The notes under the pieces were generated by a model. The model was not told the DNA's origin. It was given only the letters and a program-made list of their open reading frames with translations, and did no database searches. Made by a program: the position numbers and the translations under genes. This document shows positions 43,493-53,325 of a stretch of DNA of 64,000 nucleotides, piece after piece (the first letter of the stretch is position 1; each line of letters opens with the position of its first letter). This DNA is from an uncultured Flavobacteriaceae bacterium (lineage in GTDB: Bacteria; Bacteroidota; Bacteroidia; Flavobacteriales; Flavobacteriaceae), in the NCBI GenBank assembly GCA_947502975.1, contig CANNBV010000001.1, forward strand, positions 1,110,377 to 1,174,376, read 5' to 3'.

Positions 43493-45193
43493 TTATAAAC
43501 AATTAATTGAATCTTTCGCCTTTTTAAAACGTTCTTTACGGTCATCAATACCAGAATACCCTGAATTTATTGGTTTTGTTACTTTTATAACAGTTGTGGT
43601 AGAATCGATAGTTACTCTGTCAATAACTCTTGTTTTGTAATACCATAAGCCGCTTAAAATGGCCAATGTGTCATTAGAAGCTAATATATCTGGTGTTTTA
43701 ACGGGGTCAATATCTGGATCATATTTTTTGTTATACCAGGTTTTAAAAGCTTTGTAATTATCTTTCCAAGTCAATTGAAAAATTCCTCTGCCTCTATATT
43801 TATAACCATCACCACTTGCAACATCTCCATTTCCATAATCACAACACATAGCAATATTTGCTACGCCAGAGGAGTTTTTTAAATAATCTGGAGCATAATA
43901 TAAATTAGCATTGTTTTTAGCTTTTGTTGAATCCATTGTAAACTTGGTGTAAGTAGTTGCTAGTTTACTTGCAGTCCTCCAATAGGTGCTTTCAGTGACA
44001 TTTAATGTTTTAAAACCTCCAGTTTCGTGACCAGCTTGACTTAAGAAATGCCATAATTTTTCATCACTATTTATGCCAAAATCTTTGCCTTTATCATTTA
44101 TTAATTTAGCTAGTAATTCAGCATCAGAATTTGTCATATTAGGAAAAACCTTCTTTAAATCTTCCTTAGAAGTATCACAGTCATCATCTTCCTCAACACA
44201 ATTCCCATCATCATCTTCAACTTTTCCATGAGGACATTTACATGTTTTGGTTGTAGCGTCATAAACTTTACCGCCACTACATAAGGCAATACATTCTCCA
44301 GTTTTAGGGTCTTTAGTGTATCCAGGAGGGCATTTACCTTCATCGTCAGGTTGAATAGGAGGGTTCATTATTATTGTGGTAGCGCCAATATCTATGCCAC
44401 CAGTAGTTATAGATGTGCCTCCACTGCCAGTGACTAATCCGCCTCCTGAATTGACGCCGCTATTAATATAGCCGCCATAACCGCCAGCTGAGGTCACCCC
44501 TGGTGGCAAACCAGTGCCTATGCCTGAATAACCACCACCTCCAGAACCTGATGGTATTACGCCCAAGTTTACAGCTTCAAGCTGTCCATCTTCTGGAAGG
44601 TTATCTGTATTCCAACAGTCATCATCTTCTTTTCCTTGAAAAAATGTTAAAAAAGAAGCGGTTTGTATATGAGGTTTTGGTTTTAGCCTTTCAGTAAATA
44701 AACCATTTTCAATTTTGTAGGCATCAATAAACCTACCCTCGTAATCGTTAAAATATATGGTGGCGTTAACAATATTATCTTCTAAGTCATATTCAGTTAT
44801 CCAAGTTGTTAAAACAATACTTTTGATTTCATCATCAATATTCACAAACAACAGCTTTGATGTAAATGCTCCATCACGGTTTACTTCTGTATTAGCTTTA
44901 GTAAGTTTCGCTTCTGTATATACTAAATTAGAATGTTCAAGAGAATTCCAATCGGGATCTAATACTAGTTCTTTAGAAGAAGATTTATCGCTTTCCGATT
45001 TAGCATTTTGGCTTTTATTTTGAGCATTTTCAAAAAAAGCCTTTGCCTGTTTGAAAGATACGGTTTTGGCATTTATTTCTTTATGCGCTTCGTAAGTGAT
45101 TAAGTCATCCTGCTTACAGTTGATGACTAAACAAGACATTCCAAATAGTAAACATCCAAGTTTAAGTAAATTTTTTAATTGGTTTCTTATCAT
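43493..45193 (-). CDS. lipoprotein with C-terminal GH19 (endolysin/chitinase-like) domain
   Basis: Predicted cell-wall or chitin hydrolase exported as a lipoprotein, 566 residues from the ATG at 45193 (a TTG at 45202 adds three). Lipobox VINC lies at residues 24-27. Residues about 40-200 form a domain with FKQAKAFFE and LTTWITEYDLEDNIVNATIY. A Gly/Ser-rich linker follows (about 215-275), then a Cys-rich acidic segment (about 285-345). The GH19 domain (about 350-560) shows the catalytic Glu in QAGHETGGF, GNGDVASGDGYKYRGRGIFQ and LTWKDNY, closest in pattern to phage-type GH19 endolysins. Five small exported proteins follow on the same strand. Confidence 0.88.
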   Translation of the reverse strand: MIRNQLKNLLKLGCLLFGMSCLVINCKQDDLITYEAHKEINAKTVSFKQAKAFFENAQNKSQNAKSESDKSSSKELVLDPDWNSLEHSNLVYTEAKLTKANTEVNRDGAFTSKLLFVNIDDEIKSIVLTTWITEYDLEDNIVNATIYFNDYEGRFIDAYKIENGLFTERLKPKPHIQTASFLTFFQGKEDDDCWNTDNLPEDGQLEAVNLGVIPSGSGGGGYSGIGTGLPPGVTSAGGYGGYINSGVNSGGGLVTGSGGTSITTGGIDIGATTIIMNPPIQPDDEGKCPPGYTKDPKTGECIALCSGGKVYDATTKTCKCPHGKVEDDDGNCVEEDDDCDTSKEDLKKVFPNMTNSDAELLAKLINDKGKDFGINSDEKLWHFLSQAGHETGGFKTLNVTESTYWRTASKLATTYTKFTMDSTKAKNNANLYYAPDYLKNSSGVANIAMCCDYGNGDVASGDGYKYRGRGIFQLTWKDNYKAFKTWYNKKYDPDIDPVKTPDILASNDTLAILSGLWYYKTRVIDRVTIDSTTTVIKVTKPINSGYSGIDDRKERFKKAKDSINCL

Positions 45194-45245
45194 AATGCAC
45201 AATGATTTGAAATTGATAAAAAAGGCCTTTGGTGTGGTTACTATT

Positions 45246-45266
45246 TAACCGAAATGTTCTCGGTTA
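45246..45266. promoter_or_regulatory. inverted repeat upstream of the GH19 gene (possible operator)
   Basis: TAACCGA and TCGGTTA arms of 7 bp separated by 7 bases, 53 bases before the GH19 start codon, in a 330-base region without genes (45203-45525). It could be an operator or a small hairpin. No recognisable promoter box was found next to it. Confidence 0.3.
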
Positions 45267-45525
45267 TGACTGTAATGTTAAATGATACTATTAGAAATAT
45301 GAAAAGCGAAGTAATAAGTGGTAGCTTTTGCGTAATATCTGGGAAGACAAGTGTAAATTATGACTTAATTCGTTCTTGCTACACGGTTATTCAGCATAAC
45401 GCATTGTATGTATGTAATATGTCCATTGGTGAATGGCCCAAGTAGAAATTGTGAAGTCAGTTTTTTGAAAATCTCAATTTATATTTGATATATAAATGTT
45501 GCTTATGAACTATTTATGATGAAGT

Positions 45526-48500
45526 CTAGTCTTTTTTCTTACCCAATGAAACCTTGTAGTCATTTATACTGCCTTTGATCTTTAGATTGAGATACTTTAT
45601 TTTTTTGTTAGGATCTATTTCTAGAATCTCATCTTCTTGCGTTTTATTGCTAATACTATCCTTCTTACTTCCAAATATTTTTTGCCAGGCAGCTTGTCTT
45701 ACTGTTTTCCATGGAATACGTAAATAATAATCGATATTTTGATTACTATCGTGTGTGCCTGACAATTCCATATGGCCCAACGTGGATTCAATCCTCATTG
45801 AAGGGATAGTAATCTTCCCTTTCTTTATATTTAAGCTATTTTGTAAGGTGTCAAACCGAATGTTTTGCAGGTTTTTATCTCCCATATAATCTGAAAGTGC
45901 CAGCATTGGATCATAATTTTTTAATCTTCCATTTAGTACTTTTACGTCCATTTCTATAGTAGATTGATCCAGATCCGGAACCAGATCTGGGTATACCCTG
46001 ATTTTTCCTTTAATTTTAGAAGTGAGTTTACCTTGTAAATTTTCTGAGACAAGGTGATCTTGTCCAAAATTTTCGAATTTGAACAGCAATTTATCCAAAT
46101 CAACATTGTTCATCACCAAATCTGGTTGCATATATATATGTTTTGGATCACTACCATTAAAATAGCCATTTAATTGAATGTTTCCTCCAGCAGCATCCAT
46201 ATGTAACGTATCTATATAAATGTAATGGTTAGGAGTAGTTCTTATATCTGCTTTTATATTTTGAAGATCTATTTTATGGTAAATAAAGTGAACGATATCT
46301 GCTTTAAATTGCATATCCGTAAATGGTAATTCATATAAATTAAAGGCATCTGCATGCTCTTTTACATCTTCAGTTTTTGAAATAACAACTTCTGCTGGTT
46401 TTGGTGGACTTAAATTGAAATTGAAAAGTGCATCAAAGTCGATATAGTTTGCCTTTACGGCTAAATAATTATCCCTTTTCTTTATTTGTGAATCTTTCCC
46501 CAAATAATAATTTAAATCAAAATTAAAATTGGTAGTTCCTATTTCCCCATGAAAGTCTTTTATTACCAAGTGTTCGTCTTCGTAATGAATATTTCCTCTA
46601 AAATCATGAAAGCGAAGTGGGTGTAATTTCATTTTTGTGTCTAACTTATCTAAAGCTAGATCTATAGAATGTAAAGCGGAATCTTTGTAATGCATACTAG
46701 ATGCAAAATGCAATGCTAAATCATCAAATTCTTCGTGACGGTATTCTTCTGGAACATAATTCTCACCCTCATATGAAAAGACATTTTCTAGACGTAGTGA
46801 TTTAGAAGTAAGGTTGATATCTAGATCAACATCTCCATTAAGTTGGGGTTGCATCCAAAAACCATAATCGTGTATGAGTCCATCAATATGAAAATCACTA
46901 TCATCTATATAACCTTTAAAATCTACTAGTTGCAGGTCTTTGTCATTTATCAATACATCAGCATGAAAATCATGTAACTTATGCGGATAATGCTTTAAGT
47001 CTGCATATAAACTGTCAATAAAAAATTCTCCTTTAGGTAAATGCTCAAATTCTGTAAAGTTTTTGGCAGAAGTTCTAAAAGAAAGTCCCAAGCTTAAGTC
47101 TTTTATTTGTTCATCGACACCGGTTTGGGTAGAATCTTGTTTTGAAAAACGGGTTAATTGGGCGATGTCTAAGTTATTGGAGGTAATATCCAAATGGGCT
47201 TCTACGGGGATGTTTGTATGATGTACAACAGCAGGTAGATTAGAAAGAAAGCCACTTATCGATAAATCCGAATTACCCATTAATAGCTCAAACTGGTTCA
47301 GTTTTGCTTCCTTGCCATTCATTACTAAATGTACATCCAAATTGTGTAAGGGAGCAGGAAGTTGTTTGGCGTCTAAACTTAAGTCTTTTACAATCAATTC
47401 TGTAAAGTATGCTTGATTGAGTTTTTGTAAAGCATTTTCTGGGTTGTCAATATCGATAATATCATGAAAATTCATTTTTAATGAAACTTCCCCATAGGCA
47501 TCTTGTACTTGCTCTAGTTCAAGAAATTCTGCAATAAAATCGAGATTAAAATTCGAGTTTATTTGCATATCCACCTCAGGAGATTCAAAATTTTTCACAA
47601 AAATAGAACCTGTAAATTCTCCTTTTTCTAAAGATGCAGTCATATCGGTTAGAGAAAATTCCATAGTACTTGCATCTCTATTTTTTCCATTCGTAAAATG
47701 GCCTTTGAAGCCCATCTCATCTATCTTTTTCTTTCTTTTTGTATTTTCCAAAAAGGCTTTCCCGGCTCCAAAATTGGCGTTGATAAAGGGTCTATTTCCT
47801 TTGTTGGCTGGCCCTTGTATTTTAGCATTTAAATAGATTTCACCCGCATTTTTGTATTTCTCTAATACAGGTATAACATCTGTTGGAGCAAATGCGATAA
47901 GCATATCAAAATTAGGCTTTGTACCTTTTATAGAGAGGTCAAGATCTACATCATTTTTTGTATCTATCGAGCCTTCTAACTCAAAATCACCATTTTCCAT
48001 GACAATGCCCGAAGGTTGTATGTTAAGAATGCCAGAATATTCATTAAACACAATGTCTGTATGAATTTCAAAATGTTTTTTATGGATAAAAGTGGTATCT
48101 CCATCTTTTATTACATTTAATTCAAGATCCGTATCTATATGCCCAGCGATGATACTATCTTTTCGCTTAAAACCACCTTTACCCGAATAGATAAATTTTT
48201 CGACATCTGTATTTGTGGCTTCATCTAAGGTGTGGATATCCAGATTTTTAAGTTTAATTTTTTTGAGATGAATATTAGTTGAAGAACTTTCTGTTTCGGT
48301 AGTGCTTGCTAAGGAGTTTTCAATATTAGTAGTATTATTTTCATGAATCACAATATTAAAAACACCATCTTCAACTAATACAGATTGAATATCATAATTT
48401 CCACTTACAATATCCCATAAATTAAAGCCTATGTATATATCTTTTACATCTATTATGATAGGTGCATTGTTTGCTTTGGTTTCAAAAATTTGCACATCAT

Positions 48501-48717
48501 CAACCTTTATAGAAATGTATGGAAAGTTGCCAAAAAGAGATAAGTCACTTTCACCAATACTAATAAGGCCATTGTGCTCTTTGTTTAGTTTTGCAATCTC
48601 TCCTTGAATAATGTTAGATTGGTTACCCTGAATATATATCACAAGACCTCCTATTACTAAAATTGGAGCTAAGATTAGTACTAATAAAATCCGTTTCCAG
48701 AATTTTTTAAGCTTCAA
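45526..48717 (-). CDS. AsmA-family envelope protein
   Basis: Large protein of 1063 residues with one N-terminal membrane anchor (about 9-29) and a long periplasmic part made of repeated beta-strand units, typical of the AsmA/TamB/YhdP group that bridges the two membranes and is linked to lipid transport. The N-terminal block ISIGESDLSLFGNFPYISIKVDDVQIF is the AsmA start. The C-terminal part contains the AsmA_2-like segment VKVLNGRLKNYDPMLALSDY followed by RFDTLQNSLNIKKGKITIP. Single gene. It could partner with the TamL-like protein of this window, but that is only inference. Confidence 0.88.
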   Translation of the reverse strand: MKLKKFWKRILLVLILAPILVIGGLVIYIQGNQSNIIQGEIAKLNKEHNGLISIGESDLSLFGNFPYISIKVDDVQIFETKANNAPIIIDVKDIYIGFNLWDIVSGNYDIQSVLVEDGVFNIVIHENNTTNIENSLASTTETESSSTNIHLKKIKLKNLDIHTLDEATNTDVEKFIYSGKGGFKRKDSIIAGHIDTDLELNVIKDGDTTFIHKKHFEIHTDIVFNEYSGILNIQPSGIVMENGDFELEGSIDTKNDVDLDLSIKGTKPNFDMLIAFAPTDVIPVLEKYKNAGEIYLNAKIQGPANKGNRPFINANFGAGKAFLENTKRKKKIDEMGFKGHFTNGKNRDASTMEFSLTDMTASLEKGEFTGSIFVKNFESPEVDMQINSNFNLDFIAEFLELEQVQDAYGEVSLKMNFHDIIDIDNPENALQKLNQAYFTELIVKDLSLDAKQLPAPLHNLDVHLVMNGKEAKLNQFELLMGNSDLSISGFLSNLPAVVHHTNIPVEAHLDITSNNLDIAQLTRFSKQDSTQTGVDEQIKDLSLGLSFRTSAKNFTEFEHLPKGEFFIDSLYADLKHYPHKLHDFHADVLINDKDLQLVDFKGYIDDSDFHIDGLIHDYGFWMQPQLNGDVDLDINLTSKSLRLENVFSYEGENYVPEEYRHEEFDDLALHFASSMHYKDSALHSIDLALDKLDTKMKLHPLRFHDFRGNIHYEDEHLVIKDFHGEIGTTNFNFDLNYYLGKDSQIKKRDNYLAVKANYIDFDALFNFNLSPPKPAEVVISKTEDVKEHADAFNLYELPFTDMQFKADIVHFIYHKIDLQNIKADIRTTPNHYIYIDTLHMDAAGGNIQLNGYFNGSDPKHIYMQPDLVMNNVDLDKLLFKFENFGQDHLVSENLQGKLTSKIKGKIRVYPDLVPDLDQSTIEMDVKVLNGRLKNYDPMLALSDYMGDKNLQNIRFDTLQNSLNIKKGKITIPSMRIESTLGHMELSGTHDSNQNIDYYLRIPWKTVRQAAWQKIFGSKKDSISNKTQEDEILEIDPNKKIKYLNLKIKGSINDYKVSLGKKKD

Positions 48718-48979
48718 AGTAGGTGTCTTTAGGGTTAGAAAAAGTATTTGACTTTAAAAGTAACGAATTTGTATGAAACTCTCCTTAAAACATCGATTTG
48801 CTCAGTTGAATTAGAAAAATAAATATCTGTGATGTAATTTTTCAAACTTAAATAATGATTGTTGTTGTTTTTACGGATATCAATCGTTTTAATTGCTTGT
48901 ACTCGATGTTAAACTAAGTTATTGTTTTTTACAAAAATCCCAATATTTCAAATTAAATTTGACAGATACGTTTTTTTAG

Positions 48980-49666
48980 ATGAAACATTTTCAACACACA
49001 TTACAAAACCCAGTTTGGTATGCTTTGGAGGAAACCCATCAAAAGTTTACTTTGATGTATGATGCCGTACAATTTTACGATCCTGAAATTTGCCCGTTTG
49101 GTGCATTTAAAAATGCGCAAAAAACAAAAGTAGCGCTTACCGCATATTCAAAACTCACAGAGCATTTTTTTCTAGTTTCAGAAAATGATGTACCAACTTT
49201 TGATGAAAATCATGTGATCTTGGATCGAAAAATTGAAGGTTGTCAAATGGTGTTGCAACACTTAATAGAAGTTGATATTACAGAAACTATCGTACCTCTT
49301 ACTGCAGACTACATGCAAGAGATTCATGATTTAATATGGTTAGTCATGCCAGGTTATTACAAAAAACGAAGTTTTGAAATGGGAGATTACTTCGGGATTT
49401 TTAAAGATGATAAATTAGTAGCAGTTACAGGTCAGCGCATGCAAACATATGATTTTATTGAGGTTAGTGGTGTGGTTACACATCCTGATTATACTAGGCG
49501 TGGTTTTGCAAAACAACTCATTACACATACCACTAAAGAGATATTAAAAACAGGCAAGCATGCCATTTTGCATACTACAAAAGGTAATCCTGCCATTGGT
49601 TTATACGAGTCTTTGGGTTTTAAACTCACTCGAGATATGAATTGGTGGTATTTTCATAGGAAATAA
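48980..49666 (+). CDS. GNAT-family N-acetyltransferase
   Basis: 228 residues. The C-terminal half is a GNAT fold: strand 4 and the acetyl-CoA-binding loop read VSGVVTHPDYTRRGFAKQLI, then HTTKEIL, and the late helix block is HTTKGNPAIGLYESLGFKLT. The N-terminal half (about 1-105) matches nothing I recognise and may bind the acceptor. The acceptor is unknown. Confidence 0.9.
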   Translation: MKHFQHTLQNPVWYALEETHQKFTLMYDAVQFYDPEICPFGAFKNAQKTKVALTAYSKLTEHFFLVSENDVPTFDENHVILDRKIEGCQMVLQHLIEVDITETIVPLTADYMQEIHDLIWLVMPGYYKKRSFEMGDYFGIFKDDKLVAVTGQRMQTYDFIEVSGVVTHPDYTRRGFAKQLITHTTKEILKTGKHAILHTTKGNPAIGLYESLGFKLTRDMNWWYFHRK

Positions 49667-49803
49667 ATGAATTTCTTAAATAAATGGTTCCCAATGCAAT
49701 GTGCTCTTACTTCGAAAACCACTCGAACTGACATCATAATTTTGTTGTGGTTTTGTATAGTATTTTCCTAAAAACGATACATATGAAACAGTATACGAAC
49801 ACT

Positions 49804-49811
49804 TATCTTTG
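49804..49811 (+). promoter_or_regulatory. -7 element for the DUF481 gene
   Basis: TATCTTTG, matching TAnnTTTG, 34 bases before the start codon. No clear -33 box. Confidence 0.4.
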
Positions 49812-49845
49812 CATCGGTTAAAGAAGAAATTGTATTATTTTTAAG

Positions 49846-50652
49846 ATGAAAAGGTGTTTTTACTTTTTGTTATTGTTTCCCATTTTTATTTCTGCTCAAA
49901 TTAATGAAAGTGATACGCTTAAGTTAAAAGCAAATCTTTCAGTAACAGGTTTTTGGCAAGGAGGCAATGTTGAAACTTTAATTTTCCGAACAAAATCTGA
50001 AGTTAGTTTCAGACCCTGGAATAAGTGGATGTTTAAAACTACAAATTCCTACGTTTATCAGGAGTTTGGAAAGGAAAAAGCCGATGAAGATATTTTAAGC
50101 CTCAACTTTTTATACATTAATCCAGAACGAAAATTTTATCCATTGTTTTTAGGGTTTGTAAGTACTAACTTTAGAAGAGAAATTGACTTGCGGTATATTT
50201 TTGGAGCAGGAGTTACCTATCAAGTCCTAGATGAGAAGGATAATTGGTTGAAATTTTCTATAACAAGTGAATATGAAAGTACCGATTTTGCCAAAACAGA
50301 TTTTAATAAATCGGAGTATGATGGGAGTAGTTCTATCAAAACGCTTCGAGGAACCTTTTGGGTAAATGGTAAATATAAATTGTTTAAAAAGAAGATTATT
50401 CTTAATCACCAGAGTTATGTGCAACCCTCACTTCAAAGAGGAAATAATTTTAGGTGGTATGCAGATGTTGGTGTTGAATTGCCCGTTTGGGATTTTTTAA
50501 ATTTTAAAATAAACTATCTTCATACTTATGAAAGTATTGTCATAGAAGGCCAACAAAGAGAAGATAGGTTTTTAACTTTTGGTTTTACACTGAAAACAGT
50601 GGGTAAGAAAAAGATCTCTAAACAAAAACAATCCAATGTAAAACAGGGGTAA
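49846..50652 (+). CDS. DUF481-family outer-membrane protein
   Basis: 268-residue predicted beta-barrel with a signal peptide (MKRCFYFLLLFPIFISAQ). It matches the DUF481 pattern: LSVTGFWQGGNVETLIFRTK, then repeated amphipathic strands (FLGFVSTNFRREIDLRYIFG, LRGTFWVNGKYKLF, WYADVGVELPVWDFLNFKIN). It ends with a short basic tail (KKKISKQKQSNVKQ) after the last strand. Function unknown; DUF481 proteins are often salt-induced in other bacteria. Confidence 0.8.
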   Translation: MKRCFYFLLLFPIFISAQINESDTLKLKANLSVTGFWQGGNVETLIFRTKSEVSFRPWNKWMFKTTNSYVYQEFGKEKADEDILSLNFLYINPERKFYPLFLGFVSTNFRREIDLRYIFGAGVTYQVLDEKDNWLKFSITSEYESTDFAKTDFNKSEYDGSSSIKTLRGTFWVNGKYKLFKKKIILNHQSYVQPSLQRGNNFRWYADVGVELPVWDFLNFKINYLHTYESIVIEGQQREDRFLTFGFTLKTVGKKKISKQKQSNVKQG

Positions 50653-50709
50653 TTTGTAGTTTAGTTTTCCAAAAAAATTAAAATACCATCTTTGAGTTGG
50701 AACAAAAAA

Positions 50710-50740
50710 AAAGAGACTATCTCTGTTGGATAATCTCTTT
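50710..50740 (-). terminator. intrinsic terminator after pruA
   Basis: Stem of about 12 bp with one mismatch around AAAGAGA and TCTCTTT, followed on the minus strand by nine T residues. It lies 30 bases past the pruA stop codon. Confidence 0.8.
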
Positions 50741-50769
50741 CTGTCTTAATTAAAGGAAAAAAATGTGTG

Positions 50770-52395
50770 TTATCCCAAAAAAGGATAACGATAGTCTGTT
50801 GGTGTTACAAAGGTTTCTTTTATCATTCTAGGTGATACCCAACGTAATAAATTTTGTGCGCTACCAGCCTTATCATTTGTTCCAGAAGCTCTTGCACCAC
50901 CAAAGGGTTGTTGTCCTACAACTGCACCTGTTGGCTTATCGTTAATGTAAAAATTACCAGCACTGTTTTGTAAAGCATTTGTGGCTTCAGTAATGGCATA
51001 TCTGTCTTTTGCTAAAATGGCACCAGTTAACGCATATTCGCTAGTTTCATCAACTAATTTTAAAGTTTCTGCATATGCATCATCTTCATAAACATAAATT
51101 GTGATTACTGGTCCGAATAGCTCTGTACACATCGTTGTGTATTTTGGATTGGACGTTACTAAAATTGTAGGTTCTATAAAGTAACCTTTACTCTTATCGT
51201 AGCCACCACCAACAAGTACATCAACATCAGCATCTGCCTTGGCTTGGTCAATATATTTTGCCAATTTATCAAAAGAGCCCTCATGTATTACTGCGGTAAT
51301 AAAATTACTCATATCTTCGGGAGAACCCATTTTAAAAGAGTTAACATCTTGAGCGACGAAATTCTTAACGTCATTCCAAATACTTTTTGGAATATAAGCT
51401 CTAGAGGCGGCACTACATTTTTGACCTTGGAATTCAAATGCACCACGTGCAATTGCTGTGGCTACTTGTTTTGGGTTTGCCGATTTATGCGCAATGATAA
51501 AATCTTTTCCTCCAGTTTCTCCAACAATCCTTGGGTAGGTTTTATAATTATGAATGTTATTTCCTATTTGTTTCCAAAGTTCTTTAAATATGTGTGTAGA
51601 ACCCGTAAAGTGTAATCCTGAAAAATCTGGACTTGCTAAAACTGTATTAGTTATCATCACAGGATCCCCAAAAACTACATTAATTACGCCTGGAGGCACA
51701 CCAGCCTCTTCAAATACATCCATAATTACTTTTGCTGAATATACTTGGCTATCACTAGGTTTCCATACCACAACGTTACCCATTAAAGCCATACATGCAG
51801 GTAAATTTCCTGCGATAGCAGTAAAATTAAATGGGGTAACAGCATAAGTAAATCCTTCTAGTGGACGATATTCTATACGGTTCCAGGCATCACTTGTGCT
51901 TTCTGGCTGTTCCATATATATGTCCGTCATAAACTGAACATTAAAGCGTAAGAAGTCTATAAACTCGCAAGCTGCATCAATTTCGGCTTGATGAATCGTT
52001 TTTGATTGCGCTATCATGGTGGCAGCATTAATCTTAGCTCTGTATGGGCCAGCAATTAATTCCGCAGCTTTTAAAAAGATACCTGCACGCTGTTCCCAAG
52101 GCATTTGACTCCACGTTTTTCTTGCATCTAATGCAGTGGCTATGGCATCATCAATATGTTTCTGTTCAGCTAAATGATAGGTGCCAACTATATGTTGATG
52201 GTCGTGTGGAGGAGACATCGTTCTGGTGTTTCCAGTAGATATATGCTCACCATTAATATATAAGGGTACATCAACCTTACTATTAAACATTGCTTTATAC
52301 GCCTCTAGAACGGCAACACGTTCTGGAGATCCTGGAGCATAAGATTTAACAGGTTCGTTAACTGCAATTGGAACATTAAAAAAGCCTTTTCCCAT
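50770..52395 (-). CDS. pruA: L-glutamate gamma-semialdehyde (P5C) dehydrogenase
   Basis: Oxidises glutamate semialdehyde to glutamate in proline breakdown, NAD+-dependent. 541 residues, the size of the stand-alone enzymes (not the PutA fusion). Catalytic Cys327 in EFQGQKCSAASRAY and general-base Glu293 in VGETGGKDF; NAD-binding FTGSTHIF and the C-terminal QQPFGGARASGTNDKAGS block are present. Proline dehydrogenase (putA/prodh) is not in the window. Confidence 0.96.
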   Translation of the reverse strand: MGKGFFNVPIAVNEPVKSYAPGSPERVAVLEAYKAMFNSKVDVPLYINGEHISTGNTRTMSPPHDHQHIVGTYHLAEQKHIDDAIATALDARKTWSQMPWEQRAGIFLKAAELIAGPYRAKINAATMIAQSKTIHQAEIDAACEFIDFLRFNVQFMTDIYMEQPESTSDAWNRIEYRPLEGFTYAVTPFNFTAIAGNLPACMALMGNVVVWKPSDSQVYSAKVIMDVFEEAGVPPGVINVVFGDPVMITNTVLASPDFSGLHFTGSTHIFKELWKQIGNNIHNYKTYPRIVGETGGKDFIIAHKSANPKQVATAIARGAFEFQGQKCSAASRAYIPKSIWNDVKNFVAQDVNSFKMGSPEDMSNFITAVIHEGSFDKLAKYIDQAKADADVDVLVGGGYDKSKGYFIEPTILVTSNPKYTTMCTELFGPVITIYVYEDDAYAETLKLVDETSEYALTGAILAKDRYAITEATNALQNSAGNFYINDKPTGAVVGQQPFGGARASGTNDKAGSAQNLLRWVSPRMIKETFVTPTDYRYPFLG

Positions 52396-52602
52396 GATTT
52401 ATTTGTTTTCGTTAAAAAATTATCAGTGAATCGACTGCAAATTTAAGAATTATTAAATTACAAAGTATCACTAATATCACTTAAAATGGCGTTAAATTTT
52501 ACAATTAACAGTTATTTTAATTATGAATTTATGCATGTTGAATTGATTTAGATTTTATTTATTTTTTGTAAGTTGGCAGTCCTATAACAGACTACTGGTT
52601 TT

Positions 52603-53325
52603 ATGTGTACTGTAACTATTGTTCCAAAAGGTGAAAATGATTTTATTTTAACCTCAAATCGAGATGAAGCGCCAAATCGAGTATCCAGCGCTCCTGAATT
52701 TTATTCGTTAGACGATACTCAAATGTTATACCCTAAAGATGAACTATCTGATGGTACTTGGATAGGAGTTAGTGAAAAGAAACGGGTGATCTGTGTGTTA
52801 AATGGTGGCTTTGAAATTCATGAACGTAAATCGCAATACCGATTAAGTAGAGGAGTAGTGGCAAAGGATTTTATGATGATGAATCATATTAATGATGCTC
52901 ACAATTATAACTTTACAGATATTGAACCTTTTACCATTGTAGTGGCAGATTGGAATACAAGTTTAAATTTTTATGAAATAGTTTGGGATGGCGTACTAGC
53001 ACATTTTAATCAGTTAGGATTAAAACCTCATATTTGGTCATCATCAACGTTATACAATGCTTCTATGAGAAGTGAACGTAAGAAATGGTTTGAGGATTTT
53101 AAGTCTGGACAGGATATAAATTCTGATACACTTTTAAAATTCCATAAAACTGCTGGACAGGGTAACCTAGACTACGGTGTTATTATGGATAGAAGTTTTG
53201 TAAAAACTACTAGTATAACACAAATAAATAAGAGTGCTGATATCATAGGAATGCGTTACGAAAACCTACTTAAAGGTCAGCAAGCCTCTAAAAATTTTAA
53301 ATTTCCTCTCCCAGTTAATGGCTAA
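52603..53325 (+). CDS. NRDE (TANGO2-like) Ntn-hydrolase family protein
   Basis: 240-residue protein of the NRDE family, named for the Asn-Arg-Asp-Glu motif seen here as LTSNRDEAPNRVS. Cys2 after the initiator Met (MCTVTIVP) is in the position of an N-terminal nucleophile, so an amidohydrolase activity is suspected, but family substrates are unknown; the animal homologue TANGO2 is linked to lipid and heme handling. The next gene starts within its last codons (8-base overlap), indicating a two-gene operon. Confidence 0.9.
   Translation: MCTVTIVPKGENDFILTSNRDEAPNRVSSAPEFYSLDDTQMLYPKDELSDGTWIGVSEKKRVICVLNGGFEIHERKSQYRLSRGVVAKDFMMMNHINDAHNYNFTDIEPFTIVVADWNTSLNFYEIVWDGVLAHFNQLGLKPHIWSSSTLYNASMRSERKKWFEDFKSGQDINSDTLLKFHKTAGQGNLDYGVIMDRSFVKTTSITQINKSADIIGMRYENLLKGQQASKNFKFPLPVNG

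Noticed and set aside
45330..45420. ACGGTTAT and ATAACGCATTGTATG, considered as a further attC-like site
   Set aside because: No paired inner arms and no small gene with a matching stop; similarity is too weak.
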